Shown here: piece by piece, positions 23,061-23,184 of the stretch | Position numbering within the stretch: the first letter of the stretch is position 1 | Layout: each line of letters starts with the position of its first letter | Assembly: GCA_027036755.1 (NCBI GenBank) | Contig: JALWDV010000727.1 | Location: 1 to 23,184, forward strand | Length of the DNA stretch: 23,184 bases | Direction: 5' to 3' | Origin: Anaerolineae bacterium | GTDB lineage: Bacteria; Chloroflexota; Anaerolineae; J102 | Program-made: the position numbers and the translations under genes | Notes under the pieces: model-generated | Seen by the model: the letters and a program-made list of their open reading frames with translations, nothing else | What the model was told of the DNA's origin: nothing | Databases searched by the model: none

Positions 23061-23184
23061 GCGCTAGACGCCGGGCCGACTACCGACAGCAATTCCACAT
23101 TTAGAATTCGCAAGCGGCGAGGGGGCGATTTCACCCCTCCCGGCCTCCTTTTAGCCCCCACCCCGACCCTCCCCCGATACTCGC

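Overview
This GC-rich bacterial window carries a respiratory multihaem cytochrome operon, a set of housekeeping and envelope genes, and unusually many short palindromic mobile repeats. The proline/threonine-rich linkers on exported proteins, the gene mix and the repeat style fit a Chloroflexota (Anaerolineae/Caldilineae-like) genome. That placement is an inference from gene content; no rRNA or marker gene was seen.

Positions 1-7508 hold the most interesting block. It starts with an exported protein of four tandem rhodanese domains, cut by the left window edge. A tightly coupled four-gene operon (2151-7450) follows and closes with a strong terminator. The first operon gene appears as two ORFs split by one in-frame TGA at 2502-2504. 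The upstream half has the signal peptide and one haem motif; the downstream half has ten haem motifs and no signal or credible start. A hairpin that fits bacterial SECIS geometry follows the TGA. I read this as one 11-haem selenocysteine cytochrome like ExtKL of the Geobacter-type ext (selenite/tellurite reduction) clusters, with the rhodanese protein as the ExtH counterpart. The other operon genes encode a nine-haem membrane-anchored cytochrome, a cytochrome b fused to a dihaem tail, and an octahaem cytochrome resembling octahaem tetrathionate reductase. Together the operon has 30 CxxCH motifs, and the cytochrome b is the likely quinol-side entry point.

Positions 7526-12116 (minus strand) carry a small unknown protein, a phosphohexomutase and a uridine-kinase-like protein with a ThrRS-like N-terminal part. 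Positions 12879-18181 (plus strand) carry an ECF sigma factor with its membrane anti-sigma factor, a beta-propeller-type lipoprotein and an MtnA-like isomerase. Positions 18799-22991 carry a dipeptide epimerase (minus), an RqcH/NFACT protein (plus) and a WecA/MraY-like glycosyl-phosphotransferase (minus).

The intergenic spaces are packed with repeats. Four elements (1884-2122, 7846-7990, 8353-8505, 12339-12513) share the terminal inverted repeat GTAACTGCTAAGGT. Each is bracketed by a perfect 8-bp direct repeat, so they are a MITE family with IS66-type ends. Their interiors are unrelated long palindromes. One has an uninterrupted paralogous target site elsewhere in the window. A compound hairpin block occurs three times, once with an internal module exchanged. 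No transposase, tRNA, rRNA or CRISPR array was found.
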